Assembly: GCF_023898315.1 (NCBI RefSeq)
Contig: NC_064614.1
Span: forward strand, 378,571,348-378,635,347
DNA: 64,000 nt
Origin: Schistocerca nitens
Lineage: Eukaryota > Arthropoda > Insecta > Orthoptera > Acrididae
Reading direction: 5' to 3'
The notes under the pieces are model-generated. The model had not been told where the DNA came from and ran no database searches. It saw only the letters and a list, made by a program, of their open reading frames with translations. The translations under genes and the position numbers were made by a program. Of this stretch, positions 33,550-44,532 are shown piece after piece; within the stretch, counting starts at the first letter, position 1; each line of letters opens with the position of its first letter.

Positions 33550-35769
33550 AAATGGATATTAATTACCCCACAACCTGCCCCACCACACCCCCAGATGATG
33601 TCATGTGTTTTACCTAGCCAGCATTTGGGTCCCCCTCCCCCTCCCCTCCGTCTCCCATCCACCCTTCACCTCCCACTCTCCAACACCAACTTACCATATT
33701 GGCGGGAATTTCGACTTTTGACGGGAATTTATTTGTCCCAGGGCTGTGCTGATCTCCCACCACACCTACCATGAGGTAACTGATGGGAAATTGAAAAGAA
33801 TTGTATTGTTTCCAGGACTAAAACCCCGGTCCCTCTGGATGGAAAGTTCAAGTGCACCCCTCAACGTCCAGATGAAGGAGAGAAAGGTTAGGCTAGCATA
33901 CTTTATTCATTTTGGTTGGGAATCTGAAGTAAAGATCAGACCTGATTACATAATTAATAATAACTATCGGTCCTAATTACACAACTATATGTACAGCGCT
34001 ACACAATGAGCACCTAAAAGCGCAAAACAGCTAAAAATTGATGATGTCATACAACTGGTTTTATCCTCATGGGAAAAAAATTCACAATATCAGTCGATAT
34101 TCGAAACTCAAAGTACTCAAACTCTACCCTGCACCTACAATCTGGCGCGAAAAAGGCTGGAGGGGAAGGTACTAACTTTATTTTTGGCAGGAAATACGAG
34201 TATGTTCAACTGACGAGATGTTGGTGTTGGACAGAGAGGAGTTCAATAAGTGTATTACCTGTAAGCATACATCTAAGGACTGTGACCGTCGCTGTTTGAC
34301 ATCAGAGTTCATCACGGATGCTTCCCGCTGTAGATTCTTCCCGCTGGATTGCTCGACAATCACCCTGCAGCCCAGGTAATCGAAATGCAGGAAAGCCAAT
34401 ATACGCTACCGCAACTGATGGACAATGCATTAGTGTTCTAATGACACATCGAAAATGTCATTAAAAAAAATCAACACCTGTAATCAATGGGTCATAATGC
34501 AGCACATGTTCTGGGGATTGGGGAAAATCGTCATCCCAAAAGATTGCACCAGGAAAGAGGAGCGGCAGTTGTACATGTATTCTCATCGATGTGCGGTCAT
34601 GAACTAACCAACTTAGAGCCACTCATACTTCCCATCGTCCCTCTTAGTCCTTCCCTTTCCCCACAGTAGGTAGTGAAACAGGCCCGTTCCATCTTGTCAC
34701 CAATGGTACACAAAGAGATACATCTGGTGGCAGTGATGTACTGTCTCCGGTCTACTGACCTCATACCTCCTGCATGCTGTTAAACGTATTTCTCATAAAG
34801 ACAGGAACAACAACTAAATTCCAGAGAACTCTCCAGATCCTTTTTCAAACAGACTGCTGCTACCGCATCTGCTCGCGAAGTATGCCAAGTGCAGCCCACA
34901 CCGTATCTGGCAGCATTGTCTTCAGTACAACGTGTCCCCAATGAAGCATGTGGCTGGGTGGTCCAGACAGTCAGTCTTTAATAACGATGCAGGCATGCAC
35001 AATAGGCCGCAACACCGGCAGCACACTGAACAAAGTGCGATAAATGATGGCTACCCCAACCGCGAATTGTTTGTCTAAAATGTAGCTGCATTCCTCTAGC
35101 CAGACCTCCCCCCCCCCCCCTCCCCTTCGCAAAATCCCACTGTTCTGCGATGGGCAACACTTATATTGCATGTCAACACAATCCATATAAGCGAGCATCT
35201 ATTAAAAAAGAGCAAAGAAAACACAATCGCAATGATAATAAATGTCCCGTTACCACGAAAATGAGCACATAGGCACAGTCCATTTTATTTTAGTTTCATG
35301 AGCAAAATCGATATAGCTTTTACGTTCGACTGCAGGAAACAATTTTCACCACTCTCTCCCCCGCCTCCCATTATTTTGCGACATCCAAGGAAATCAAAAA
35401 AAGATACAGCACTGCTGCCGATGACCAAACTGCAGAGGTCGGTGTTATACATCTGATAGATCTATTATCTCACATCTCCTCTACATGTCCAAACTGCATA
35501 AAATCGAAAAAAGGAATCCACTGTTTTGCTACAAAAATTACCTATCACTGCAGAATGTCCTCCTTTGTTCGAAACTGTCATCGGAGTAAACAAAAGGCGA
35601 GAATTTAAACTCTGAGGAAAAAAAATCTGAGATGAATGATTTCTGCCAACCTGATGGACAAATTTACGTGGGTTGAGAGTGTCCCTCAAGTTCAGCTTAG
35701 TGTCTATAAATAAATTGTCATGTACGTGCGTATTATAAACGTTTCAGACATGTGAAACAACATTACAGA
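33550..35769. other. Unassigned; pyrimidine-rich stretch and C13 tract
   Basis: A C-rich segment lies at about 33560-33690 (repeated CCCCTCCCC-type motifs) and thirteen C at 35108-35120. Open frames here are low-complexity or unsupported. No gene recognised. Confidence 0.45.
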
Positions 35770-35947
35770 TGAAACTTCCTGGCAGATTAAAACTGTGTGC
35801 CCGACCGAGACTCGAACTCGGGACCTTTGCCCTTCGCGAGCAAGTGCTCTACCAACTGAGCTACCGAATCACGACTCACGCCCGCTACTCACAGCTTTAC
35901 TTCTGCCAGTACCTCGTCTCCTACCTTCCAAACTTTACAGAAGCTTG
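35770..35947 (-). repeat. tRNA-like repeat, half of a fold-back family
   Basis: On the minus strand: GGTAGCTCAGTTGGTAGAGC (A-box-like), TTCGAGTCTCGG (B-box-like), then CACACAGTTTTAATCTGCC and AGGAAGTTTC. The tRNA-like fold is real, but the anticodon loop has G where a functional tRNA has U33, so it is not a working tRNA. It ends with TTCCAAACTTTACAGAAGCTT. It is inverted relative to the copy at 36816-37048. Confidence 0.88.
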
Positions 35948-36689
35948 AAAGGTGGCTACACTGAGCCACAGCGCCAGAGATCACGCTAGAGAGTATTGTT
36001 CCGCCGCCTCCACTGGCAGTGATTATTGAGAACTCGTAGTGGGCAGTGCTTGGGGAGAGCTCGTGGTAGTCAGTGCTTGTTAAGAACTCGTAGCAGAGTG
36101 TTTTTTGAGATGTGCTAGTAGGGAGTGCTTGCTGAGATGTGATACTGAAAAGTTCTTGTTAAGATGTGGTAATAGCGAGTCGGTGTGGAGATATATTGTA
36201 ATGATTAGAGTGATTTTGGTCAATATATGAAGGTAACGAAACTTGATTTATTTTTCATTATTTAATGTCGTAAATAATGCTTCATTACAGGTTCAGTCAA
36301 CAAAGCATCTGGCTTGTGTTCTGGGATTAGAGTGTAATTCTGGTTTTCTTGAGTAATTATGGTATTTCTATTTCCATTAATTAATTCAGTATAAATGATA
36401 TTTAAAATTTCTTGTGTTGTTGAAGAAGAACCGTGCCAGATGCGTACGTTGAGTCATACTTCCACACACAGAACAGTTATACTTGTGCTTCGGTTTCGTA
36501 GGTTTTATAGTTGCTGGGGACTTAATTAATTAATTGTGTTAATGAGAATTTCCATTTCATTCTTTGTTATTGTTCTATGCAGTCAGATAGCGTAATAATA
36601 CTAGTCAGGGCCAACCGTTTACGAGACTTCGTAATCGAACAGACAGCTACTAAAGCAAAAAATTAAAATTATTTGCATTCCATTATAAT
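35948..36689. other. Spacer with degenerate short repeats
   Basis: Between the two tRNA-like copies, 36010-36200 holds imperfect repeats of about 30-40 bp around AACTCGTAG/AGTGCTTG/GAGATGTG motifs. The remainder is AT-rich. No gene recognised. Confidence 0.4.
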
Positions 36690-37082
36690 TAAGCCCCCAT
36701 GCAAGCTCTCCTGCGAACCTTGCAGAACTAGCACTCCTGAAAGAAAGGATATAGTGGAGACATGGCTTAGCCACAGCCTGGGGGATGTTTCCAGAATGAG
36801 GTTCGCAGGAGAGCTTCTGTAAAGTTTGGAAGGTAGGAGGCGAGGTACTGGCAAAAGTAAAGCGGTGAGTACCGGGCGTGAGTCGTGCTTCGGTATCTCT
36901 GTTGGTTGAGCACTTGCCCGCGAAGGGCAAAGGTCCCGAGTTCGAGTCTCGGTCGGGCACACAGTTTTAATCTGCCGGGCAAAGGTCCCGAGTTCGAGTC
37001 TCGGTCGGGCACACAGTTTTAATCTGCCAGGAAGTTTCATATCGGCGCACACTCCGCTGCAGAGTGAAAATCTCATTCTGGA
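36690..37082 (+). repeat. tRNA-like fold-back repeat, second copy with flanking pieces
   Basis: Two pieces of one repeat family abut. 36695-36785 is a fragment (GCTCTCCTGCGAACCTTGCA ... GGGGGATG). 36786-37082 is a copy bounded by GTTTCCAGAATGAG at the left and its inverse CTCATTCTGGAAAC at the right, containing the tRNA-like unit on the plus strand (36890-36960) and the tail CACTCCGCTGCAGAGTGAAA. It pairs with 35770-35947 as a long inverted repeat across 0.87 kb. Confidence 0.85.
36925..37028 (+). repeat. Perfect 52-bp tandem duplication in the tRNA-like unit
   Basis: 36925-36976 and 36977-37028 are identical by eye. The duplicated unit starts GGGCAAAGGTCCCGAG and ends AGTTTTAATCTGCC, so the T-arm/B box and 3' flank occur twice. 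Either a recent slippage event or an assembly artefact. Confidence 0.95.
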
Positions 37083-38812
37083 AACATTACAGATTACTGC
37101 ATTTCAGGCCATTTGCTCATTTATAGGAAAAAACACAATCTTTTTCTTTTGACAACAACAAGCTATAATTCTAGAAGACGTTATTTTTTTGTATACTATA
37201 TGAGGTTCCGCTTTACCAATGCAACGCTATGTCGCACTGGCGTTTATGAAATGTAAAAAAACAATTGCGGAAGCCTACCGTGTAACATAAACTCGAACGT
37301 CACCTAACAGAGAACCGTATAAGATCCCTGCAGTACATAGAAAACGGGTACCATCACCATGCAGACATTTGGCATTTTGCTCCATAAATCCCCTCTACCG
37401 ACCTGCGAGTATAATTTCTGCGAACTATCCTTGCAGTAGTCCAAATCCAACAGACTATCATTTCCAATAGCAGCACGTTCTTGCGTTGTAGCTACATAAA
37501 CAATATGAACATCACAGAACACCCAACTTCACGCAATCTACTCACATGCCAGGAACAAAACTATCGTCTCTAGGTTCCATAGCAAACTGTCATTGATATA
37601 CTGTCTACTTTATAATTCGAGGTTACGGTTTGTGGAATTAAACATGTCTTATGATAACACAATTTTTTAAGCAAGCAATTGTGAAAGTAATAGTAAGAAC
37701 AGTCATTATTCCATGGGAATAGATACAGTCGATTTCTACTAGTTTTATGATAAAATCGGTGTAGTTTGAGACATTTCCGCGTATTCATATTAGAATTGTA
37801 GTGCATGAGGGAGTTACATTTATTTCAGATGTGTGAAATACCGATACAGATCCGCATCTATACAGTGATTTAATACATCTGAGAGTTGCTGCACCACGAA
37901 TAAGTATGGGCGTGGATTTGGCGATTCCTTGTAAATTTTGCGCAGCTATGGCTGGATGGCACTAGGTAAGGAACCAATTGGCACATCAGAAGGCATGTGC
38001 AGGCGATTTCGATACTTTGCAAACGAATCTGAGGGGCAGGTTTACGACACCACTCGCAGGTGGGTGGGCATGGCCTGGTGCTCACTGTATACAAATGTGA
38101 AGTAATCAGGGTAGCACAGTGTACCAATGTGCTATAAAGAATACATACATAGCTATTACAACAGCTCCTGGTGACCTCCTACAGGAGCCGAAGCAGGCTG
38201 AGGAAAGTTGACGCTGTAATTACTAAAGAGCACCAGAGGAACTACGTCAGATGCATAAGGAAAACACACATAGCTAATTAAGTGACCTCAGGGGCTCATA
38301 TCAGCCAGTTGCGTCGCAATTTTGACTGTGTCTAGAACTGGAGAGCACTAAAATTATTTAAGTTGCAGGCCATCCACCATGACCTTTTCGTGGTGGATAT
38401 CAGCTGCAAACCAGCCTGCTGAAACTGTCTCCAATCTCTGCTGCGAGGACATGTCATTGCTGTGGTGGTGCAGGTCGCACCTTGGAGCTACACTGGTGTG
38501 GGGAGGCGGAGAGCTTATCATCTCTGCCCTCTGTGTGACAGCATCCAACAGACTGCGCACGAACTCGCGGCCTCCCGGGTGCGGAGCTGTCTTGGGGTAC
38601 TGAACTAGCTGTCCTGCGTGGATAGCCGGAGATGCTAATGCTCACTACAATGACGGCGGTCGGCTGCTTCCCTTCGGCGGTCTACATGGCGTCCACGAGT
38701 TCCACTTAAGGGATTAGTCATCTATGTTCCGGGCCACGGGCGCAGTTATCGGGAGTTAGAAAATTTTCGGATTTTTATATCATTATAAAATTTCCAATTT
38801 TCCTAGGTAAAA

Positions 38813-38814
<2 letters not shown>
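37083..38814. other. Unassigned sequence
   Basis: No gene recognised. 38370-38720 is somewhat GC-richer, with overlapping short frames on both strands and no domain. Confidence 0.45.

Positions 38815-38849
<35 letters not shown>
38815..38849. repeat. (AT)n microsatellite
   Basis: About 17 AT units directly upstream of a SINE insertion. Confidence 0.95.
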
Positions 38850-38852
<3 letters not shown>

Positions 38853-38870
38853 TTTTTAAATATAATCTCA

Positions 38871-39063
38871 AATGGTTCAAATGACTCTGAGCACTATGGG
38901 ACTTAACATCTGAGGTCATCAGTTCCCTAGAACTTAGAACTACTTAAACCTAATTACGTACATCACACACATCCATGCTCGAGGCAGGATTCGAACCTGC
39001 GACCATAGCGCTCGCGCGGTTCCAGACTGAAGCACCTAGAACCGCTCGGCTACACCGGCCGGC
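38871..39063 (-). repeat. tRNA-derived SINE, head type A
   Basis: Full-length copy with a small deletion in the body (CTAATTACGTACATC in place of CTAACTAACCTAAGGACATC). The B box is intact on the minus strand (GGTTCGAATCC). The flanks AAATATAATCT (from 38858) and AAATAAAAACT (from 39064) may be a weak target duplication. Confidence 0.93.
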
Positions 39064-39077
39064 AAATAAAAACTACA

Positions 39078-40267
39078 CCGGTTGAAAATGTTAAACTTTT
39101 TTCCGTGCTTTACTTCAAGATCAAATAAAATCGGTAATTTTTTACATAGAAGGATGTGAATTACTGTGTTATAAAGGTTTAAATTACATGTTTGTATAGG
39201 TAGGACTGTCAAAAACAGTATCATATCGTTTCATAGTATAAACACGCGTTGTATGTCGAAGTGCTAACGTTTTCCTAAGGAAAAGTGACGAAGAGATTGG
39301 TAAATCTCTCGAAATGTAAAGTATGACGGCAAAAAGAAGAGTTTTTAAGAAACTTTGGTTTCGTGGTAATAGATTTTCGAAGAAAAGGAAATATTGTGTT
39401 CAGTTTGTGACGTGTGAAGTTACAGGCAATGAAATACAGGCAAACTCGTCAGTATCTGGAAAACACGCTTTAGTGCTTCAAAGATTAAAATAAAACGTTG
39501 TGATACGTAGTTTTCTGAAAACTATGGTGTAAATGGTAGGTTAGCTTATATTCTGACAGATTTACTCACCCTAACAAGGGTTTTAGGTGAATGTGTGTGT
39601 TGTAAAATATGTGGAGGGCCAGTTAGTTTACATGAAGACAGTAAGGTATCAAATGGGCCAGCCAGGAAACTTATCATTAATTGTGCTAGTTGTAAATGCT
39701 CTTTACATGACCGAGGCTGAAATCCAATCTTACATCTCTGATCAGGGTGTCATTGTCGTCCATCGGGTGCTGAAAAGGTAGATTCCTCCTTAGTGCCCAC
39801 CCGCCCTCTTTTTCTCATCTTCGATACAATGGTACTTCCGTAGTAGTATCAAAAACTTGCAGATCTCCACCAAACCAGTATTCAGACTGAAGACCACTAT
39901 AAAAGCAATAGCAGAAACGCAGTTAGGCAGTCACATGAACGATGAAAATTTTTATTTAAAAGCAAAAATTTTGTTAGGAAAAACTGCCTTGTAAGTTACA
40001 AAGTAACATCATCTAACTGGAAATAAATATACACCAAGTGTAATTAGAGTAATATCGCTGGATTGTTTTTACATTTTTAGTGGAGCAGGATGATTGGTAA
40101 ACGAAAGAGACCTTTCTCCATTACTGACAGATAGATGTAATATTAATTAAATAATACCGAAAGGAACGTAGAAGACTTTGGTGAACACAGAACATATGGT
40201 TCGATGATATAAAGATTTTGGTTTAAGTATTTTCACAAAATACAATAATGTGGTTGACTTACGCTTA
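39078..40267. other. Unassigned AT-rich sequence
   Basis: No gene, RNA or repeat recognised. One 64-codon plus frame (39587-39781) has no motif. Confidence 0.5.
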
Positions 40268-40269
40268 TA

Positions 40270-41691
40270 CACTCCTGGAAATGGAAAAAAGAACACATTG
40301 ACACCGGTGTGTCAGACCCACCATACTTGCTCCGGACACTGCGAGAGGGCTGTACAAGCAATGATCACACGCACGGCACAGCGGACACACCAGGAACCGC
40401 GGTGTTGGCCGTCGAATGGCGCTAGCTGCGCAGCATTTGTGCACCGCCGCCGTCAGTGTCAGCCAGTTTGCCGTGGCATACGGAGCTCCATCGCAGTCTT
40501 TAACACTGGTAGCATGCCGCGACAGCGTGGACGTGAACCGTATGTGCAGTTGACGGACTTTGAGCGAGGGCGTATAGTGGGCATGCGGGAGGCCGGGTGG
40601 ACGTACCGCCGAATTGCTCAACACGTGGGGCGTGAGGTCTCCACAGTACATCGATGTTGTCGCCAGTGGTCGGCGGAAGGTGCACGTGCCCGTCGACCTG
40701 GGACCGGACCGCAGCGACGCACGGATGCACGCCAAGACCGTAGGATCCTACGCAGTGCCGTAGGGGACCGCACCGCCACTTCCCAGCAAATTAGGGACAC
40801 TGTTGCTCCTGGGGTATCGGCGAGGACCATTCGCAACCGTCTCCATGAAGCTGGGCTACGGTCCCGCACACCGTTAGGCCGTCTTCCGCTCACGCCCCAA
40901 CATCGTGCAGCCCGCCTCCAGTGGTGTCGCGACAGGCGTGAATGGAGGGACGAATGGAGACGTGTCGTCTTCAGCGATGAGAGTCGCTTCTGCCTTGGTG
41001 CCAATGATGGTCGTATGCGTGTTTGGCGCCGTGCAGGTGAGCGCCACAATCAGGACTGCATACGACCGAGGCACACAGGGCCAACACCCGGCATCATGGT
41101 GTGGGGAGCGATCTCCTACACTGGCCGTACACCACTGGTGATCGTCGAGGGGACACTGAATAGTGCACGGTACATCCAAACCGTCATCGAACCCATCGTT
41201 CTACCATTCCTAGACCGGCAAGGGAACGTGCTGTTCCAACAGGACAATGCACGTCCGCATGTATCCCGTGCCACCCAACGTGCTCTAGAAGGTGTAAGTC
41301 AACTACCCTGGCCAGCAAGATCTCCGGATCTGTCCCCCATTGAGCATGTTTGGGACTGGATGAAGCGTCGTCTCACGCGGTCTGCACGTCCAGCACGAAC
41401 GCTGGTCCAACTGAGGCGCCAGGTGGAAATGGCATGGCAAGCCGTTCCACAGGACTACATCCAGCATCTCTACGATCGTCTCCATGGGAGAATAGCAGCC
41501 TGCATTGCTGCGAAAGGTGGATATACACTGTACTAGTGCCGACATTGTGCATGCTCTGTTGCCTGTGTCTATGTGCCTGTGGTTCTGTCAGTGTGATCAT
41601 GTGATGTATCTGACCCCAGGAATGTGTCAATAAAGTTTCCCCTTCCTGGGACAATGAATTCACGGTGTTCTTATTTCAATTTCCAGGAGTG
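40270..41691 (+). mobile_element. Intact Tc1-like transposon, copy 2
   Basis: Same 1,422-bp length, ends and polyadenylation signal (AATAAA 41629-41634) as copy 1 at 24113-25534. TA flanks at 40268-40269 and 41692-41693. Unlike copy 1 it sits in unassigned DNA. Confidence 0.97.
40514..41536 (+). CDS. Tc1-like transposase, intact, DD32E (copy 2)
   Basis: 340-aa transposase starting MPRQRGREPY. Same domains and catalytic residues (D155, D244, E277) as the protein at 24357. Three amino-acid differences: V239, R292 and L297 here against L, C and P in copy 1. Each corresponds to a single base change, and none touches the triad. V239 lies five residues before D244. Which version is ancestral cannot be told from two copies. 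The frame is open and probably functional; transcription could start in the left inverted repeat region. Confidence 0.95.
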   Translation: MPRQRGREPYVQLTDFERGRIVGMREAGWTYRRIAQHVGREVSTVHRCCRQWSAEGARARRPGTGPQRRTDARQDRRILRSAVGDRTATSQQIRDTVAPGVSARTIRNRLHEAGLRSRTPLGRLPLTPQHRAARLQWCRDRREWRDEWRRVVFSDESRFCLGANDGRMRVWRRAGERHNQDCIRPRHTGPTPGIMVWGAISYTGRTPLVIVEGTLNSARYIQTVIEPIVLPFLDRQGNVLFQQDNARPHVSRATQRALEGVSQLPWPARSPDLSPIEHVWDWMKRRLTRSARPARTLVQLRRQVEMAWQAVPQDYIQHLYDRLHGRIAACIAAKGGYTLY

Positions 41692-41693
41692 TA

Positions 41694-42559
41694 GTAACCT
41701 TAGATCGAAAACACTTTGCCATTGTCCACTGCTTAGCCTTATTAGTTGTTGAGGAAGACTGATACCGTTTTTTTTGCGCGTTATAGTGCAAAAGACGTTT
41801 ATATAACAGTCTATCTGGATTGCTATATGTATTAATCGACTTGAGGTTATAGGGTTTCCGTCATCATTATTTGCTTTTTATTGGTGCGTGATAAGCAGCG
41901 ACAGAGTAAATACTAATTTCAAGATTTTTATAGATTATAACATTTATAGAAAAATGTGCTTTCGATTTCATTGAGTGGATGTCTTATTTCTAAAGACTGC
42001 TAAACATGATAACGACAAGGCATCTCAATGACGCGTCAGACCATCTATAGAATCTCAGTGAGAAAAAAGTGTACATCAAAACCTTAAAAACCTTAAAATT
42101 TTCCTTCGTTCTTCTTACAAGTGTCGCTGAACTTGCCAGCGACTGCAACAATGTAATTTATACAGCTTCAACAGAATTATACTGACCAACTTCGAACGTC
42201 CAAGTTACTAGGGAAAACGCCTGAAGCAAGGCTGCCCCTTCGACAGCAAACGAGGCTAGTAACGGCATCAGACTTCAGGCCAAATTCGTGGTGGTGGATC
42301 TGACAGAATTCATGACGTCAGATGGCGTCTATCGCGTCCACGCATGTCAGCAGCACTGTAGAAGAAGACCGCGACGGGCAGTAGCGGTAGATGTTTCAGC
42401 ATTTGGGGTAACGTTTGCTGGTCTAGCGGCAGGGGTTTCCGTCTGTCACCCTGTCGGTTTGAAAAGTCCCAACAACCCACAATGCGAGCAAAGCCCCAGG
42501 CCATGACGGAATTCCAGCTACAGTTTAGTAGGCTACGGAGTTGGCTCTTTCCTAGCTCA
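41694..42559. other. Unassigned sequence
   Basis: AT-rich, then a moderately GC-rich stretch (42280-42520) with short overlapping frames and no domain. It may be upstream sequence of the LINE remnant that follows, but I cannot show it. Confidence 0.4.
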
Positions 42560-43740
42560 CATTTATCGAGATCCAATTACGCAGCGAATACTCCCGTTTG
42601 ACTGGAAAAGAGCATAGGTTACTCCTGTCTGCAGAAAGGGCAATAACGCTGATGCACAGAGTTACCGGCCGATAACGCTGCTGGATACTTAGCATCCTCT
42701 AAGCTCAATTATGAAATTCCTGGAAGGGCACAAGCTTCTCTCGAAATTCAGCAAAGGTTCAGGAAAAAAACAGTCGTGTGATAACACTGCTAGCTTTGCT
42801 CGTACATGACACCTTTCGAACAGCAGATGTAGGCGAATAGGTGGATTTCTACAAGGAGTTCGATAGTGTACCGCACTGACGATCACTAAACAAGGTACGA
42901 TCATAGTTCTTCACAAATATGCGACTGGCTGGGCAAATATTTCACTAAAAGTACACAGAGCGTTATAGTGATAGGCCAGTGCTCCACAGAAACAAAAATA
43001 ACATCTGATGTGCCCCAAGGAAGTGCAGTAGTACCTACAGTGTTTTAAATGTATAAAAACATTTATTAGCTAGGACCGGCATTACTCTAGGATTCTTCGT
43101 TGCCAAAGCGGCTGTAGGCAGGAAGGTATCGTAGTTGGACGATCGAAAGGAATTGCAGAAACATTGGAACAACCTTTCCATTCGGTATAATGAACATCAC
43201 ATCTTCATAAATGTCGGTAACTGAAAGATAATGCCTACAACAAAGAGAAACAATACGAGAGTATCTAACTGCTAGGTTAGTGGAGAACATTGAGCACATA
43301 ACATCAAAAAATGGTTCAAATGGCTCTGAGCACTGTGGGAGAACTTCTGAGGCCATCAATCCCCTAGAACTTAGAACTACTCAAACCTACCTTAAGGACA
43401 TCACACACATCCCTGCCCGAGGCAGGATTCGAACCTGCGACCGTAGCGGTCGCGCGGTTCCAACATAACATCATAAAAGGATTTCGTGGCTTTAGTAAGA
43501 TGTATATGAAATGGTACGATCAAGAAAAATCGATTCTAAAAAAAAGAGAAAACTATATTAAAAATAAAATGTTAAGAAAATTGATCGCAAGATGGTGACA
43601 TAGCCCTTCTAAAAGTGTAACAGACACGTTCAGGGAACCTAAATCGAATCCTTGGAAGAAAGACAACGTGGTTCTTGGGAAACATTGTTAGGTAAATCTA
43701 TAGAACCTCACATAGGGAGCATGGAAAAAACATAAGAGAC
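42560..43740 (+). pseudogene. Jockey/CR1-type LINE reverse transcriptase remnant
   Basis: Conserved N-terminal RT blocks are readable on the plus strand: WKRA*VTPVCRKGN near 42602, SYRPITLLDT near 42660, a SCDNTA block near 42775, a YKEFDSVPH-like block near 42850, and a VPQGSAV-like block near 43010. The FADD-containing half is missing. After the SINE at 43307-43462, C-terminal RNA-binding-like sequence may continue (43610-43740). Stops and frame changes throughout. Distinct from the RTE-like copy. Confidence 0.72.
43307..43462 (-). repeat. tRNA-derived SINE, head type A, 5'-truncated
   Basis: Body and the B-box half of the head are present. The copy stops at CGCGCGGTTCCA, lacking the A box. 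A perfect 11-bp duplication ACATAACATCA flanks it (43296-43306, 43463-43473). The truncation marks incomplete reverse transcription during insertion into the LINE remnant. Confidence 0.94.
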
Positions 43741-43744
43741 GCCA

Positions 43745-44532
43745 GGGCACGTACAGAGTCATTTAGAAAGATGTTTCTGCCTCGGTGCCAGTGACGACCT
43801 TATGTTGGTTAGAAGGAGGCCGGTTGAGGACCTGCAACCAACTTGCCTGCGTGCTGGACCTACACCTGGAGTTGTGGTCTGGGGTGCGATTTTATTTGAC
43901 AGCAGGAGCACTCCCGTGGTTATCCCACGCACCCTGACTAGAAGTTTGTATGCGAATCTGGTGATTCGACCTGTTGTGCTGCTACTCATGAACAGCTTCA
44001 AGAGTGGGGGGGGGGGGGGGGGGGGGCAACAAGATAACGCTCGCTAACCTGATGATATTATAGCCCAACGTGTTCTACAGAGTGTCGACATGTCCCATTG
44101 ACCTACACGATCACGAGGTCTTTTTCCAATCGAGCACATATGGGACATCATTGGACGACAACTCCACCATCACCCACAAAAAGTATTAAAAATAAATGTC
44201 ATATGACACTACGGCAAATCTTTCAGCTGAACGTCACTTCGGCAACTTGCATGTCCGTAAAACCAATGACGCTAGAGTTTCTCCTGACAGTCACATATCC
44301 AAGTACTAACGAGGCCGAACATTGTTTAACTTCATTGACTGCGCGGAAACTGGCGTCACCAACATTGCAAGGTCGTTGGTTAGAGACAGCATTAACCGTC
44401 CCTGTATTGACCGACGAAGTGCAACAGGCATTCAACTCCATCCCACAAACTGACATCCGGCACCTGTAAAGCACAACACATACACGTTTTCATGCTTGCA
44501 TTCAACATTCTGGCGGTTACAGCGGTTATTAA
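43745..44532 (+). pseudogene. Tc1-like transposase remnant with a G21 tract
   Basis: Plus-strand blocks match the DD32E family at 24357: CLRAGPTPGVVVWGA near 43850, VVIPRTLTRSLYANLVI near 43915, QQDNAR near 44027-44044, LFPIEHIWDIIGRQL near 44120, DEVQQAFNSIPQTDIRHL near 44415, and a GGYSGY C-terminus before a stop near 44530. A run of 21 G (44006-44026) replaces the codons just before QQDN. About 200 bp of unrelated sequence lies at 44190-44395 between the catalytic Glu block and the C-terminus. Inactive. Confidence 0.8.

Noticed and set aside
36890-36960. Functional tRNA gene in the 36.9-kb repeat
   Set aside because: The anticodon loop CGCGAAG lacks U33, the unit is embedded in a repeat with copies at 35.8 and 61.9 kb, and the T-arm is duplicated.
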